64,000 nt of DNA from Moheibacter sp035515075. GTDB lineage: Bacteria; Bacteroidota; Bacteroidia; Flavobacteriales; Weeksellaceae. The notes beneath the pieces are model-generated. The model saw only the letters and a list, made by a program, of their open reading frames with translations, was not told the DNA's origin and did no database searches. A program made the position numbers and the translations under genes. Below, piece after piece: positions 43,288 through 53,658 of the stretch. The stretch is from assembly GCA_035515075.1 (NCBI GenBank), contig DATJBZ010000017.1:1-64000 (forward strand), written 5' to 3'. Every line of letters starts with the position of its first letter. Position 1 is the stretch's first letter.

Positions 43288-43695
43288 TCAGGAAAAACCT
43301 GGGAAATTGATTTTTCTTGGCTTTTTGGATGAATTGGATTGCTGCAACAGATACAAAATCGCACAGCCCACCCAATAGGCCACCAACGCATTCATATCAA
43401 AATTACCGCCAAAAACCATTTTAAGCGTTTGATTTTCTTGTAAAATGTTTGGGATAATTTTTTGATCTATTTTAATTAATTCTATGAAACTAAAAAACAA
43501 ACCAAGACCAATGATCACGGTCATTTGATGCAATTTTATCCAACTGAAAAGAAAGCAATACACCAAAACAACGAGCAAAACTCCATTGAAATTGCGCAGA
43601 AGCAAAGCATTGTCAATCCAAAAATTCAACAACAACAAAGCAGCGAAAGTAACGACGAAGTACATTGCATAGTGAAGTTGGAAACGAATTTTCAT
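43288..43695 (-). CDS. DUF2809-type small membrane protein
   Basis: This 135-residue protein has four predicted membrane helices. The IELIKIDQKI, then FGGNFDMNALVAYWVGC pattern matches the VanZ-like DUF2809 family. Function unknown. It lies 8 nt downstream of cmk, suggesting co-transcription. Confidence 0.75.
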   Translation of the reverse strand: MKIRFQLHYAMYFVVTFAALLLLNFWIDNALLLRNFNGVLLVVLVYCFLFSWIKLHQMTVIIGLGLFFSFIELIKIDQKIIPNILQENQTLKMVFGGNFDMNALVAYWVGCAILYLLQQSNSSKKPRKINFPGFS

Positions 43696-43703
43696 GGTGA
43701 ATT

Positions 43704-44390
43704 TTACTTTTCTAAACCTTTGATGATTTCCAAAACTTTCTCCAAAGTTCCTTCGGCCGTCAATTTTCCATTGTCCACCAAAATCGCATCTTCTGCTTGA
43801 CGCAAAGGCGAAACCGCTCGGCTGCTGTCCATTTCATCTCGCTCCGTTATGTTTTGGATGACTTCCTCCAAAGTTGCAGGATGGGCTGTTTTCAACAATT
43901 CATGGTAACGTCTTTTGGCCCGCTCCTCAGCTGAGGCATTGAGAAAAATTTTCACATCGGCATGCGGAAAAACCATGGTCCCAATGTCACGCCCATCCAT
44001 CACAATGCCGCCTTTCTCCGCCATTTTTCTCTGCAGTGCAACTGCATAATGACGGACTTCAGGAATTTTAGCTACCCAACTCACTTGGGAAGAAACCGAC
44101 AATTCTCGGATCTTTTCTTCCACATTTTCTTGGTTGAGATAAATTTCATTTTTGCCCGAAATGGGGTTCATTTCAAAATGAATGTCAATGGAATTCAACG
44201 CTGCCAACAACTTCGATTCATCAACTTTTCCATCTTCGATCATCCCATTTTGCTGTGCATACAAAGTGATTGCGCGGTACATCGCACCACTGTCAATGTG
44301 GATATAACCCAGTTTTTTTGCCAAAGATTTGGCCAAAGTGCTTTTGCCTGTGGATGAATAGCCATCGATGGCGATGATGAAGTTTCTCAT
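43704..44390 (-). CDS. cmk: Cytidylate kinase
   Basis: This 228-residue protein phosphorylates CMP and dCMP. The P-loop is GYSSTGKST at 10-18, with IDSGAMYRA and the diagnostic DGRDIGT for CMP binding and catalysis. In Flavobacteriia it commonly lies beside porQ, as here (76 nt upstream). Confidence 0.97.
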   Translation of the reverse strand: MRNFIIAIDGYSSTGKSTLAKSLAKKLGYIHIDSGAMYRAITLYAQQNGMIEDGKVDESKLLAALNSIDIHFEMNPISGKNEIYLNQENVEEKIRELSVSSQVSWVAKIPEVRHYAVALQRKMAEKGGIVMDGRDIGTMVFPHADVKIFLNASAEERAKRRYHELLKTAHPATLEEVIQNITERDEMDSSRAVSPLRQAEDAILVDNGKLTAEGTLEKVLEIIKGLEK

Positions 44391-44466
44391 GTCACAAAGA
44401 TAGAAGTTAGCCGTAAACTTTGGCGTTTTTTCTCAAATTTCAAACAGCCAAGTTAAAATGCATTGA

Positions 44467-45489
44467 TCAATAATAAGGATTGCTTCGCCAATAATTTCTT
44501 CCTTGAATCAAACGATCCAAATTGACTATGATCCCAAAGTGGGACGAATTGGCACCTTCGTAATAATTCGCATGGGCAAAATCAAATCGAAAAGCATTGA
44601 CCCTCAATCCGAAACCGTACGTTAAACCAGCAAAATTTCGGTGGTCATCAATTTTTAGTTCATTGCCCCTTTTGAAATTATAACCCAAACGCAAATTGAA
44701 TCCACGACCAGGAAATAATTCTCCGCCTACCGAAATATGATCGATAAATTTTCTACCAAACTTGGTTTTCATGCCATTTTCATCGGTCGGTTTGGATTGG
44801 TCAAATTTCTGCAAATCATGAAAATTCAAACTCAATTCCAGAGGCACATGCTCCAAACGATGCGACAAACCCAAGTTGATTTGAACCGGCATTTTTTCTT
44901 TGGTCCCGGCATAGGTTTGCAATTGAAAACCCACATTTCGAACCGCCAAAGAAACATTGGTTTGGTAATCAATGTCGTGAAAAACAATCCCAAAATCCGC
45001 TGCAATTGCATGGGAAGTGTAGGATTCAATGTTTGAATTGATGTACTTCACACTGGCACCCACCGTAAAAAAATCACTTAAATTTCTGGCATAACCCAAG
45101 GAAACCGCCGCATCCTTTGCGGTGAAATCTCCAGTCGAAATGTCATTTTCGTCAAATCCTCTGAAATCACCATAATCAACATATTGACCATGAATTGAGA
45201 AAAACTCGTCGTCATCGTATTGATAAACTGCCGACATGGTTCCAAACCCAATTCCTGCCAAATAATTGACATAATTCATCGCCATTTGTCCATGAGACTC
45301 TTCGCTGACCATGGCAGGGTTCCAATACGACATGTTCGGATCTGAATCCCACATCGAATTGGCATTTCCTCCCAAAGCTGCTTGACGCGGAGAAGTCGTG
45401 ATGTTCACAAATTCATATACCCGCGTCCCATCTTGACCAAAAGTCAAAATTCCAATAAAAAACAACAAAACTCTGAGTTGATTGGTCAT
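44467..45489 (-). CDS. porQ: Type IX secretion protein PorQ
   Basis: This 340-residue outer-membrane beta-barrel protein has a signal peptide and the PorQ-typical start of the mature region (YEFVNITTSPRQAALGGN, then DPNMSYWNPA). PorQ belongs to the type IX secretion attachment complex, which processes substrates at the cell surface. Adjacency to cmk supports the call. It implies the organism secretes proteins with C-terminal sorting domains. Confidence 0.9.
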   Translation of the reverse strand: MTNQLRVLLFFIGILTFGQDGTRVYEFVNITTSPRQAALGGNANSMWDSDPNMSYWNPAMVSEESHGQMAMNYVNYLAGIGFGTMSAVYQYDDDEFFSIHGQYVDYGDFRGFDENDISTGDFTAKDAAVSLGYARNLSDFFTVGASVKYINSNIESYTSHAIAADFGIVFHDIDYQTNVSLAVRNVGFQLQTYAGTKEKMPVQINLGLSHRLEHVPLELSLNFHDLQKFDQSKPTDENGMKTKFGRKFIDHISVGGELFPGRGFNLRLGYNFKRGNELKIDDHRNFAGLTYGFGLRVNAFRFDFAHANYYEGANSSHFGIIVNLDRLIQGRNYWRSNPYY

Positions 45490-45594
45490 TCAGCAAAAGT
45501 AACAATAATGTTAACTAACGGGATTACTTCCATTTTCTTATTTCACAGAAGAAATTTCCAATAAAAACTTCTAAAATTAATTTTCCGAAAGGTT

Positions 45595-48216
45595 TTAATT
45601 GTTCTTCTCAATCAACACTTTAGCCTTACTCAATGCCTTGTCCAAACCTTGGCTGTCTTTTCCTCCAGCAGTTGCAAAAAAGGCTTGACCTCCTCCTCCA
45701 CCTTGGATTTCTTTCGCCAATTCTCGAACGATTTGTCCCGCATTCCATTTTTTGTCGGCTGCTACCAAATCATCCGAAATCGCTACCGTGATCGAGGGTT
45801 TTCCGTCTGCATTGGAAGCTACAACGATGAAAGCATTGTCCACTTCATTCCGCAATGGAAAAGCGATTTGTTTGATTTGATTGGCGTCCATTGAAGTTTT
45901 GATCGACAAGAAATTCAATCCATTGATCGGTTGAAAAGCATTTTTCCATGCATTTTTCTCTTGTTGGGCTTGTTGATTTTTGAATTGTTCCAAAGACAAT
46001 TTCAATTCTTTGTTTTCATCCAAAACCTTTTGCAAAGCCACAATCGGATCTTTTGGATTTTTCAAATCCTGCACCATTTGAAGGTATTGCTGATAGGTTT
46101 GTTTCAATTCCTCAATCGCTGCCAAACCACTTGTCGCTTCGATTCTACGCACACCAGCTGCACTTGAACTTTCGCTTTGCAATTTGAACAAAATGATGTC
46201 CGCTGTGTTTTCCACATGCGTTCCACCACACAATTCTACAGAATTTCCAAATTTAATGACACGAACAATGTCGCTGTATTTTTCTCCAAAAAGGGCCATT
46301 GCTCCTTCTGAAACTGCTTTCTTGAAAGATACTGCGCGATTTTCTTCCAATGGAATTCTCGCTTGAATTTTCTGGTTGACTTTTTTGTTGACTTCCATCA
46401 ACTCTTCTTCGGATAATTTATTGAAATGAGAAAAATCAAACCGCAAATAATCTGGACCAACATACGAACCTTTTTGCTCCACATGCACACCCAAAACTTC
46501 TCTCAAAGCTTCGTGCAACAAATGCGTCGCAGAGTGGTTGCGCATGATGTGATTTCTTCGTTCTTTGTCCACAACCGCACGGTAAGGCAATTCGATGTAT
46601 TTTGGCAATTCCTTGGTGAAGTGAACGATCAGATTGTTTTCTTTTTTGGTATTGACGATTGCTACTTTCTCAAATTGATTTTCAAGAAATCCGGTATCAC
46701 CGACCTGTCCTCCACTTTCCGCATAGAATGGTGTGATTTGAAAAACCAATTGATAAAATTCTCCCGCACTGTTTTCTACTTTTCGCCAACGCGTGATGCG
46801 AACTTCTGCTTCCAACTCATCATAACCGATGAATTCTTCTACATCGTCCTCAATCAATTCGTTCCAATCATAAACCGTAAAAGTCGTGGCCGATTTTGAG
46901 CGTTGTTTTTGTTTTTCCATTTCTTGTTCAAAACCTTTTTCATCGATGGTCATGCCGATTTCTTCTGCGATAATTCTCGACAAATCCGCAGGAAAACCAT
47001 AGGTATCGTACAATTCAAACACCACATCGCCTGGAATGACTTTCAAGTCTTGGTGATTTTTGATGAAATGATCCAAACGAACCAAACCATGTTCAATCGT
47101 ATTCAAAAAGTTGGTTTCCTCTTCTTTGATCACATCAGAAACCAATTGCGCTTGTTTCTCTAATTCTGGGAAAAACTCGCCCATTTCTTCTCTAAATTTC
47201 GGCAACAATTTATAAATAAATGCTTCTTTCAAATTCAAGAAACGGTAACCATAACTGATCGCTCTTCTTAAAATTCGACGAATGACATAACCTGCCCCAG
47301 AATTTGAAGGCAATTGCCCATCGGCAATCACAAATGAAACCGCTCTCAAATGATCGACAATCACTCGAAATGCAATGTCATCAGCTTCATTTTCGCCATA
47401 TTTTTTGCCACAAATTTTTTCCAATTCTTGGATCAATGGGTAAAATATATCGGTATCGTAATTGGAGGTTTTGCCTTGTAAAACCATCGCCAAACGCTCA
47501 AATCCCATGCCTGTATCAATGCTTTTCGCTGGTAATTCTTCCAAAGAACCATCCGCCTTTCTCAAAAATTGCATGAACACCAAATTCCAAACTTCAATCA
47601 CTTGCGGATGATCCATGTTCACCAAAGTACGACCATCAACCAAAGCTTTTTCTTCGACAGAACGAATGTCCACATGGATTTCAGAACAAGGACCACAAGG
47701 TCCCGTTTCGCCCATTTCCCAAAAGTTGTCGTCTTTATTGCCAAACAAAATTCGATCAGGAGCAATGTGCTTTTTCCATAAATTCAAGGCTTCATCATCT
47801 TGCTTCGTGCCATCTTTTTGATCGCCCTCAAAAACTGTAACATATAACCAATCTTTCGGGATTTTATACACTTCTGTCAACAATTCCCAAGCCCAATCAA
47901 TGGCTTCTTCTTTGAAATAATCGCCAAATGACCAATTCCCCAACATTTCAAACATGGTGTGGTGGTAGGTATCCTTTCCAACATCATCCAAATCATTGTG
48001 TTTCCCAGAAACACGCAAACATTTTTGGGTATCGGCAATCCGCAAAGAAGTGGGTTTTTTATAGCCTAAAAAGAAGTCCTTGAACTGGGCCATTCCTGAA
48101 TTATTGAACATCAAAGTCGGATCATCTTTCAGCACAATGGGTGCAGATGGGACAATTAAATGTTCTTTCGACTCAAAAAATTCCAAGAAGTTTTTACGTA
48201 TCTGTTTGGCGTTCAT
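45595..48216 (-). CDS. alaS: Alanyl-tRNA synthetase
   Basis: This 873-residue class II synthetase is full length. The catalytic domain has FNNSGMAQFKD and TGMGFERLAMV. The editing domain zinc motif is HSATHLLHEAL with CGGTH. The C-terminal part includes the GGGGGQAFFATAGG Gly-rich segment. It charges tRNA-Ala and clears mischarged Ser and Gly. Confidence 0.98.
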   Translation of the reverse strand: MNAKQIRKNFLEFFESKEHLIVPSAPIVLKDDPTLMFNNSGMAQFKDFFLGYKKPTSLRIADTQKCLRVSGKHNDLDDVGKDTYHHTMFEMLGNWSFGDYFKEEAIDWAWELLTEVYKIPKDWLYVTVFEGDQKDGTKQDDEALNLWKKHIAPDRILFGNKDDNFWEMGETGPCGPCSEIHVDIRSVEEKALVDGRTLVNMDHPQVIEVWNLVFMQFLRKADGSLEELPAKSIDTGMGFERLAMVLQGKTSNYDTDIFYPLIQELEKICGKKYGENEADDIAFRVIVDHLRAVSFVIADGQLPSNSGAGYVIRRILRRAISYGYRFLNLKEAFIYKLLPKFREEMGEFFPELEKQAQLVSDVIKEEETNFLNTIEHGLVRLDHFIKNHQDLKVIPGDVVFELYDTYGFPADLSRIIAEEIGMTIDEKGFEQEMEKQKQRSKSATTFTVYDWNELIEDDVEEFIGYDELEAEVRITRWRKVENSAGEFYQLVFQITPFYAESGGQVGDTGFLENQFEKVAIVNTKKENNLIVHFTKELPKYIELPYRAVVDKERRNHIMRNHSATHLLHEALREVLGVHVEQKGSYVGPDYLRFDFSHFNKLSEEELMEVNKKVNQKIQARIPLEENRAVSFKKAVSEGAMALFGEKYSDIVRVIKFGNSVELCGGTHVENTADIILFKLQSESSSAAGVRRIEATSGLAAIEELKQTYQQYLQMVQDLKNPKDPIVALQKVLDENKELKLSLEQFKNQQAQQEKNAWKNAFQPINGLNFLSIKTSMDANQIKQIAFPLRNEVDNAFIVVASNADGKPSITVAISDDLVAADKKWNAGQIVRELAKEIQGGGGGQAFFATAGGKDSQGLDKALSKAKVLIEKNN

Positions 48217-48286
48217 TTTATTAAGTATATTTTATATTTTCATTAACAATAAGCTATCAAAAATTGACGTTTATTTGTTCAGCCTA

Positions 48287-48313
48287 CAAAGATAATCATA
48301 AGCGCTTTACCAA
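48287..48313 (-). promoter_or_regulatory. Candidate alaS promoter
   Basis: On the minus strand, TTG (complement of 48311-48313), a 16-nt spacer and TATCTTTG (complement of 48287-48294) match TTG-N-TAnnTTTG, with a slightly short spacer. The alaS ATG is about 70 nt downstream. Confidence 0.4.
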
Positions 48314-49281
48314 TGGGTATAAAAAAATACAAATACAACGCACAAACTACCACCTTTAAACCTATAGTACAAAAACGATTAAGAAGATTCCGCAACATGG
48401 CGGCATTTTTAATAGTGACTGCTTTTTTCGGCATCATCTCCGGCTTCATTTTTAGTGAAAAAATGAGTTCTCCAGAAGAAAACTCCTTGGCCGCTGAGTT
48501 GCAAGAAATGAAAATTCAGTACCAATTGTTAAATAAAAAGATCAAACAATCGCAAGAGGTTTTGGCCCAAGTCGAGGAAAGAGACAACAACATTTACCGC
48601 AGTTACTTCGAGTTGGATCCCATTTCAGAAGACATCCGAAAAGCAGGATTTGGAGGGGTCAACCGCTATGCGAAATTCACCGACTGGCAATACGGAAGCT
48701 TGGTCGCAGATGTGACCAAAAACATAGATGTACTCAACAAACAGCTGGTGATCCAGTCCAAATCTTTGGACGAAGTGATTGTTAGCGCCAAAGAAAAAGA
48801 CAAAATGCTCGCTCATTTACCAGCGATTCAACCCGTTGCTAATAAAGATTTGAAAAGATTGGCTTCAGGTTTTGGCATGCGCATGCATCCGATTTTAAAA
48901 ATTGGAAAATTACATGCTGGAACCGACTTTTCTGCCAATATCGGCACACCGATTTATGCTACGGGTGATGGAAAAGTAAAATTGGCTGGGAGGCATGGAA
49001 GCTATGGCAATACCGTGATCATCAACCATGGTTATGGTTATGAAACGCTTTACGCACACATGAGCCGCATCAAATCTAAAAATGGACAAAGCGTCAAAAG
49101 AGGCGACATCATCGGTTATGTGGGAAATTCTGGCTTGTCCACTGGCCCGCATTTGCATTATGAAATCCACAAAGATGGCAAACCCATCGATCCGGTTTCT
49201 TACTTTTACCAAGATGTGAGTCCAGATGAGTTCAAGATTTTGCTTCAGAAATCTCAACAAATGTCCGTATCTTTGGATTGA
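48313..49281 (+). CDS. M23-family peptidoglycan metallopeptidase
   Basis: This 322-residue protein has one N-terminal membrane helix (about 31-51) and a coiled coil (about 60-95). The C-terminal M23/LytM domain has HAGTDFSANIGTPIYATGDG and the second zinc motif HLHYEIH (about 285-291). It cleaves peptide cross-links in the periplasm, or activates amidases. Divergent from alaS. Its stop overlaps the MerR gene start. Confidence 0.93.
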   Translation: MGIKKYKYNAQTTTFKPIVQKRLRRFRNMAAFLIVTAFFGIISGFIFSEKMSSPEENSLAAELQEMKIQYQLLNKKIKQSQEVLAQVEERDNNIYRSYFELDPISEDIRKAGFGGVNRYAKFTDWQYGSLVADVTKNIDVLNKQLVIQSKSLDEVIVSAKEKDKMLAHLPAIQPVANKDLKRLASGFGMRMHPILKIGKLHAGTDFSANIGTPIYATGDGKVKLAGRHGSYGNTVIINHGYGYETLYAHMSRIKSKNGQSVKRGDIIGYVGNSGLSTGPHLHYEIHKDGKPIDPVSYFYQDVSPDEFKILLQKSQQMSVSLD

Positions 49282-49622
49282 TGCAATTTGAATTACCAGA
49301 TAAATTATTTTACAGTATTGGAGAAGTCGCCAAAGCTTTTGACGTCAACACTTCTTTGATCCGTTTCTGGGAAAAAGAATTCGACATCATTCAACCCAAA
49401 AAAAACAAAAAAGGCAACCGCTATTTTACCCCAAAAGACATCAAGAATTTAAAACTAATCTACCATTTGGTCAAAGAACGGGGCTATACTTTGGAAGGTG
49501 CAAAAATTGTTTTGGAAGAAAATTCCAGCATCAAAGATGAGGTAGAATTGATCACCCGCATGGAATGGATTCGCGCGGAATTGATCAAACTCAAAGAAAG
49601 TTTGGACGAGGAAGAAGATTAA
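49281..49622 (+). CDS. MerR-family transcriptional regulator
   Basis: Start at ATG 49281, overlapping the upstream TGA. The 113-residue protein has a MerR winged helix (YSIGEVAKAFDVNTSLIRFWEKEF, written here in parts: YSIGEVAKAF then SLIRFWEKEF) and a short helical tail, but no Cys-based metal site. The pairing of an M23 peptidase with this small MerR protein is seen in Flavobacteriia. Target genes unknown. Confidence 0.88.
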   Translation: MQFELPDKLFYSIGEVAKAFDVNTSLIRFWEKEFDIIQPKKNKKGNRYFTPKDIKNLKLIYHLVKERGYTLEGAKIVLEENSSIKDEVELITRMEWIRAELIKLKESLDEEED

Positions 49623-49677
49623 GATCAACCATCTATTAAATTGATTTCAGCTTGAAACTTTTTACTTTCACTTCGGA

Positions 49678-50400
49678 TCAAATGGCGCGAATCAAAATGA
49701 ATACGGCGCCTAACAATGCAATGGAACCCAACAAATCACTGATCAAATAAGGCGTTTTGTCCATTTCTCGGATAAACAAATAAGATTCATACATGCCGAA
49801 ATAATTCACTACTGCATGCAAAACCGCAACCAACACATAACTTTTGGTATAAACCAATATGCTCTGAAAGAAAAATCCGATGAAAATGGCAAATACTATT
49901 TGAGCCAAAACCGATATACTTACATAGTCTGGATTCAAAACATTGCTTGTATGTGCCAAACCAAAAAGGATCGATGCAATCCAAATTGGATGAATCAACT
50001 TCTTGAATTTAAAGATTTTAAGCAAACTGTAAAAAACAAATACCCGAAATAAAATTTCTTCAAAAAATCCAGTACTCAAACATCGGATGATATAATCAAA
50101 ATGGCTGTGCTCACTGCGCACCAAAGTACTTGTTGCCAACCATGCATTCATTTGATAATAAGACATCACCGCAAGGACCAAAGCCAATGCAAAGTAGAAA
50201 TCCACACGAAACAATTTGAAATTGAGCAATTTGTATCGAGAACAAAAGTAAAGGATGACAGAAATATAAACCAGCTTACTTGCAACCAAAAGATAGGTTT
50301 CATTGAACCCAAAACCATCAAATTTCGTCAACAAAAAACCAAAAGAAATATTTGCCAATAGAATGCTTAACAATACTATCATCAACTTTTTCTTGTCCAT
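49678..50400 (-). CDS. CPBP-family intramembrane metalloprotease
   Basis: This 240-residue protein has about seven membrane helices. The CPBP/Abi motifs are present: EEILFRVFVF (EExxxR), FGLAHTSN and AVLHAVVNYF. Such enzymes cleave prenylated or membrane proteins. The substrate is unknown. It lies 39 nt downstream of recJ on the same strand. Confidence 0.88.
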   Translation of the reverse strand: MDKKKLMIVLLSILLANISFGFLLTKFDGFGFNETYLLVASKLVYISVILYFCSRYKLLNFKLFRVDFYFALALVLAVMSYYQMNAWLATSTLVRSEHSHFDYIIRCLSTGFFEEILFRVFVFYSLLKIFKFKKLIHPIWIASILFGLAHTSNVLNPDYVSISVLAQIVFAIFIGFFFQSILVYTKSYVLVAVLHAVVNYFGMYESYLFIREMDKTPYLISDLLGSIALLGAVFILIRAI

Positions 50401-50439
50401 CGAAACCTGTTTTACAATGATTTAGTAAAAATTAAGGGC

Positions 50440-52146
50440 TTAAAAATCCTTGAAACGGACGTCACGAAGGATGAATTGCAAATGAACCTTGTCTTTCCAA
50501 TGGTTTTCTTCGATCGAATACACCACATCAAAATTTTGGCTGAACTTGAATTCATCGAAATGTTTGCCCATACCAAAACCCACTGCATGAAACTGCACAT
50601 TGTTTGCATCCATCAAGGTCAAACTGATGTGTTCTTCATTTTTCCCCATCAACCGCAAATTGCCTCCTTTAAGATTGCGAGTCAAAAACAAAGGCGTCAT
50701 ATTCTGCGGTCCAAAAGGTTCCATTTGCTTCAAAATGCGTAGAAATTTATCGTCAATTTCAGAAAAATCCAATTCGACATCGATTTCAATCGAAGGCTTT
50801 CTTTGAATCGGTTTGATTTTCTGCTGCACCAACTCTTCAAAGCGCGCTTTGAATTCAGGCAAATTCTCTTTTTTCATCGTCAAACCTGCGGCGAATTTAT
50901 GACCACCATAGCGCGTCAACAGATCCGAACATTGGTCAATGATTTCATACAAATCAAAATCTTTGATCGAACGCGCCGAACCACTGATTTCCCCTTCATT
51001 GCCATCGGTCAACACCAAAGTCGGACGATAATAAGTTTCGATCAAACGCGAAGCGACAATTCCCAAAACGCCTTTGTGCCAATCCGGATGGTAAATCACC
51101 GTAGAAAAAGCTTGCTCTTCTTGGCTTTCTTGGATCAATGCAATCGCTTGCTGGGTCACATCGCTATCGGTTTCTTTGCGCACATCGTTCAATGTCGCAA
51201 TGGCTTCAGCAAATAGAGCGACTTCCTTTTCATCTTTTGAAATCAACAAATCGACAGATTGAGACGCGTGCTCCAAACGGCCACTCGCATTGATTTTTGG
51301 GGCAATTTGAAAAACAATGTTGGCAATCGTCAAATTCGTTCGTTTGCTCTCACCCAACAAACTCGACAAACCCAAACGAGGCGATTCTAATAATTTTCTC
51401 AAACCAAAATGTCCTAAAACTCGGTTTTCATCGACTATGGGCACAATGTCAGCCGCAATGCTCACCACCAACAAATCGAGATAATCAAACAAAATATCTT
51501 CACTGATTTCCAAACGCTGAGACAAAGCTTGCAACAGTTTAAATCCAACGCCACAACCGCTCAATTCTTTGAAAGGATACGCACAATCTGCTCTTTTGGG
51601 GTCCAAAACCGCTACGGCTTCAGGCAAATTTTCACCAGGTAAATGGTGGTCGCAAATGATGAAATCCACATTCTTCGTCCGCGCATACTTCACTTGCTCA
51701 ACTGCTTTGATGCCACAGTCCAAAGCAATAATCAATGAGAAATTGTTTTCAAAAGCATGGTCAATTCCCTGAATGGAAACACCATAGCCTTCGGTATAGC
51801 GATCAGGAACATAATAACCGATCTTGGGATAAAATGAATTCAGAAAATCATATACCATAGACACAGCCGTGGTGCCATCGACATCATAATCGCCATACAC
51901 CAAAATTTTTTCGTTTTTTTCAATGGCTGAAATAATCCGATCGACGGCCAAATCCATGTCTTTCATTAAAAAAGGATCATGTAGTTGGGCCAAGTCTGGA
52001 CGAAAAAAAGCCTTGGCTTGTTCAAAGGATTCGACGCCTCTTTGCGCCAAAATAGTGGCCAAAGACTGGGGCAACCAAACTTCTTCCATCAGTTGGTTGA
52101 CTAAACGCTCATTGGGTTTGGGCTTGATTACCCATTGGTTTTTCAT
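50440..52146 (-). CDS. recJ: Single-stranded-DNA exonuclease RecJ
   Basis: This 568-residue 5'-3' exonuclease is used in recombination and mismatch repair. The DHH domain shows VYGDYDVDGTTA and CDHHLPG. The DHHA1 domain has GGHKFAAGLTM, and an OB-like C-terminal region follows. Length and motif order are normal. Confidence 0.97.
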   Translation of the reverse strand: MKNQWVIKPKPNERLVNQLMEEVWLPQSLATILAQRGVESFEQAKAFFRPDLAQLHDPFLMKDMDLAVDRIISAIEKNEKILVYGDYDVDGTTAVSMVYDFLNSFYPKIGYYVPDRYTEGYGVSIQGIDHAFENNFSLIIALDCGIKAVEQVKYARTKNVDFIICDHHLPGENLPEAVAVLDPKRADCAYPFKELSGCGVGFKLLQALSQRLEISEDILFDYLDLLVVSIAADIVPIVDENRVLGHFGLRKLLESPRLGLSSLLGESKRTNLTIANIVFQIAPKINASGRLEHASQSVDLLISKDEKEVALFAEAIATLNDVRKETDSDVTQQAIALIQESQEEQAFSTVIYHPDWHKGVLGIVASRLIETYYRPTLVLTDGNEGEISGSARSIKDFDLYEIIDQCSDLLTRYGGHKFAAGLTMKKENLPEFKARFEELVQQKIKPIQRKPSIEIDVELDFSEIDDKFLRILKQMEPFGPQNMTPLFLTRNLKGGNLRLMGKNEEHISLTLMDANNVQFHAVGFGMGKHFDEFKFSQNFDVVYSIEENHWKDKVHLQFILRDVRFKDF

Positions 52147-52179
52147 ACGCCAAATGGTAATTTCTCCCTAATTTAAGAC

Positions 52180-52923
52180 TTATTTTTTATTTACATGCTG
52201 TATATATTTTTCCAAAGCCATCGACATCGAAGGAGTTTCCGGTGTAGGCACTTCAATATCAATGCGCAACCCCATTTCTTCAGCAGCGGCTACGGTTGTT
52301 TTTCCATAAACAGCAATGCGGGTTTTGTTTTGTTCAAAAGTGGGGAAATTCTCAAACAACGATTTGATACCAGAAGGCGTAAAAAACACCAAGATATCGT
52401 ATTTCACATCTGACAAATCCGACAAATCACTTGAAACCGTGCGACACAAAACACCTCTTTCCCAATCAATTCCACATTTGTCCAACAAAGCAGGCACAGA
52501 TGGATTCAAGACGTCCGAAGAAGGCAATAAGTATTTTTCGTTTTTGTATTTTTTGAAATGCGCTGCCAAATCTTCAATTCCTCGCTCACCGATGTAAGTT
52601 TTTCTTTTTCTGAAAACAATGTATTTCTGCAGATAAAAAGCAATCGCTTCAGACTGACAAAAATATTTCATATCATCAGGCACTTGAAACCGCATTTCTT
52701 CTGCCAAACGGAAGTAATGATCGATCACATTTCGGCTGGTAAAAATGACAGCTGTGAATTTTGAGAAATCAATTTTCTGATGCCTTACATCACGGGCATC
52801 GACACCTTCGACTTGAATAAAAGAACGAAAATCAACTTTAATTTTATTTCTTTTTCCTAATTCATGGTACGGGGAGGACTCATTTGGCTGGGGCTGAGAA
52901 ATGAGTATAGATTTTACTTTCAT
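52180..52923 (-). CDS. Uroporphyrinogen-III synthase-like protein (HemD family)
   Basis: This 247-residue HemD-family protein has the double Rossmann-like layout: KSILISQPQP at the start, AVIFTSRNVIDHYF in the middle and FFTPSGIKSLFENF near the C-terminus. It would cyclise hydroxymethylbilane in haem synthesis. No other haem genes are nearby, and the family is divergent, so activity is inferred. It is 13 nt downstream of the DUF4271 gene. Confidence 0.85.
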   Translation of the reverse strand: MKVKSILISQPQPNESSPYHELGKRNKIKVDFRSFIQVEGVDARDVRHQKIDFSKFTAVIFTSRNVIDHYFRLAEEMRFQVPDDMKYFCQSEAIAFYLQKYIVFRKRKTYIGERGIEDLAAHFKKYKNEKYLLPSSDVLNPSVPALLDKCGIDWERGVLCRTVSSDLSDLSDVKYDILVFFTPSGIKSLFENFPTFEQNKTRIAVYGKTTVAAAEEMGLRIDIEVPTPETPSMSMALEKYIQHVNKK

Positions 52924-52936
52924 TATATGTTTTTGA

Positions 52937-53593
52937 TTACCAGATGTTTAAAAACTTGAAAAGCACCAAAAGTGGCAATATTTCCAATGCGCAAAGATAT
53001 AAAATATTATAATACCAAATCTTGGATTGTTTGACTTCTTGATGATTCATTACAGTATAGTAAGCCACGATCCGGATCAGCAACAGAAAAAACAACAAGG
53101 TAGCTGCCAAAATCAACTGATGAAGGCTTGAAAAATAAAACAACAAAACACCAACCCACAAAAGAGCTACCGAATGCACCCGAAAGTAATTGAAAGCCTT
53201 GGCGTTAAAACTTCGGTCATGGCTGATGCCAAAAGCAAAACTGGCTACTTTGCCTAAAATCGAACGAATGCCAAAAAACAACAAAATGCAACTGCTGAGA
53301 AACACCACTTTCAACAAAGGCGTGTTCAACAAGAAATCATATTCTTCCGTAAAATAATTCAATGCCAATGCACTGATGAGCAGCGCAAAAACAAATTGAA
53401 ACAACAATCCAAAAAGCCGTTGGTTGTCATTGACCTCTTGAAATTTTTCAAATTTATTCAACGATTCAAAATTATTGTTAAATAACACCCGACCGATCGC
53501 CACCAATGCCATGGACGTGACCAAAATGTACAGCACCCAATCCAGGTCCGCTACCGAACGTTCTACAAATAAATTCGTTGCCAAGATTTTCAT
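52937..53593 (-). CDS. DUF4271 membrane protein
   Basis: This 218-residue protein has about six membrane helices. It matches the Bacteroidota DUF4271 family by position beside the HemD-like gene and by pattern (FNAKAFNYFRVHS, IWYYNILYLCALEILPLLV). Function unknown. Confidence 0.8.
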   Translation of the reverse strand: MKILATNLFVERSVADLDWVLYILVTSMALVAIGRVLFNNNFESLNKFEKFQEVNDNQRLFGLLFQFVFALLISALALNYFTEEYDFLLNTPLLKVVFLSSCILLFFGIRSILGKVASFAFGISHDRSFNAKAFNYFRVHSVALLWVGVLLFYFSSLHQLILAATLLFFLLLIRIVAYYTVMNHQEVKQSKIWYYNILYLCALEILPLLVLFKFLNIW

Positions 53594-53658
53594 AATCTTT
53601 GCAAAAATACTAAAAGCAGTCCATAGATATGGATTATATTAGCCCCATATTTTGAAGA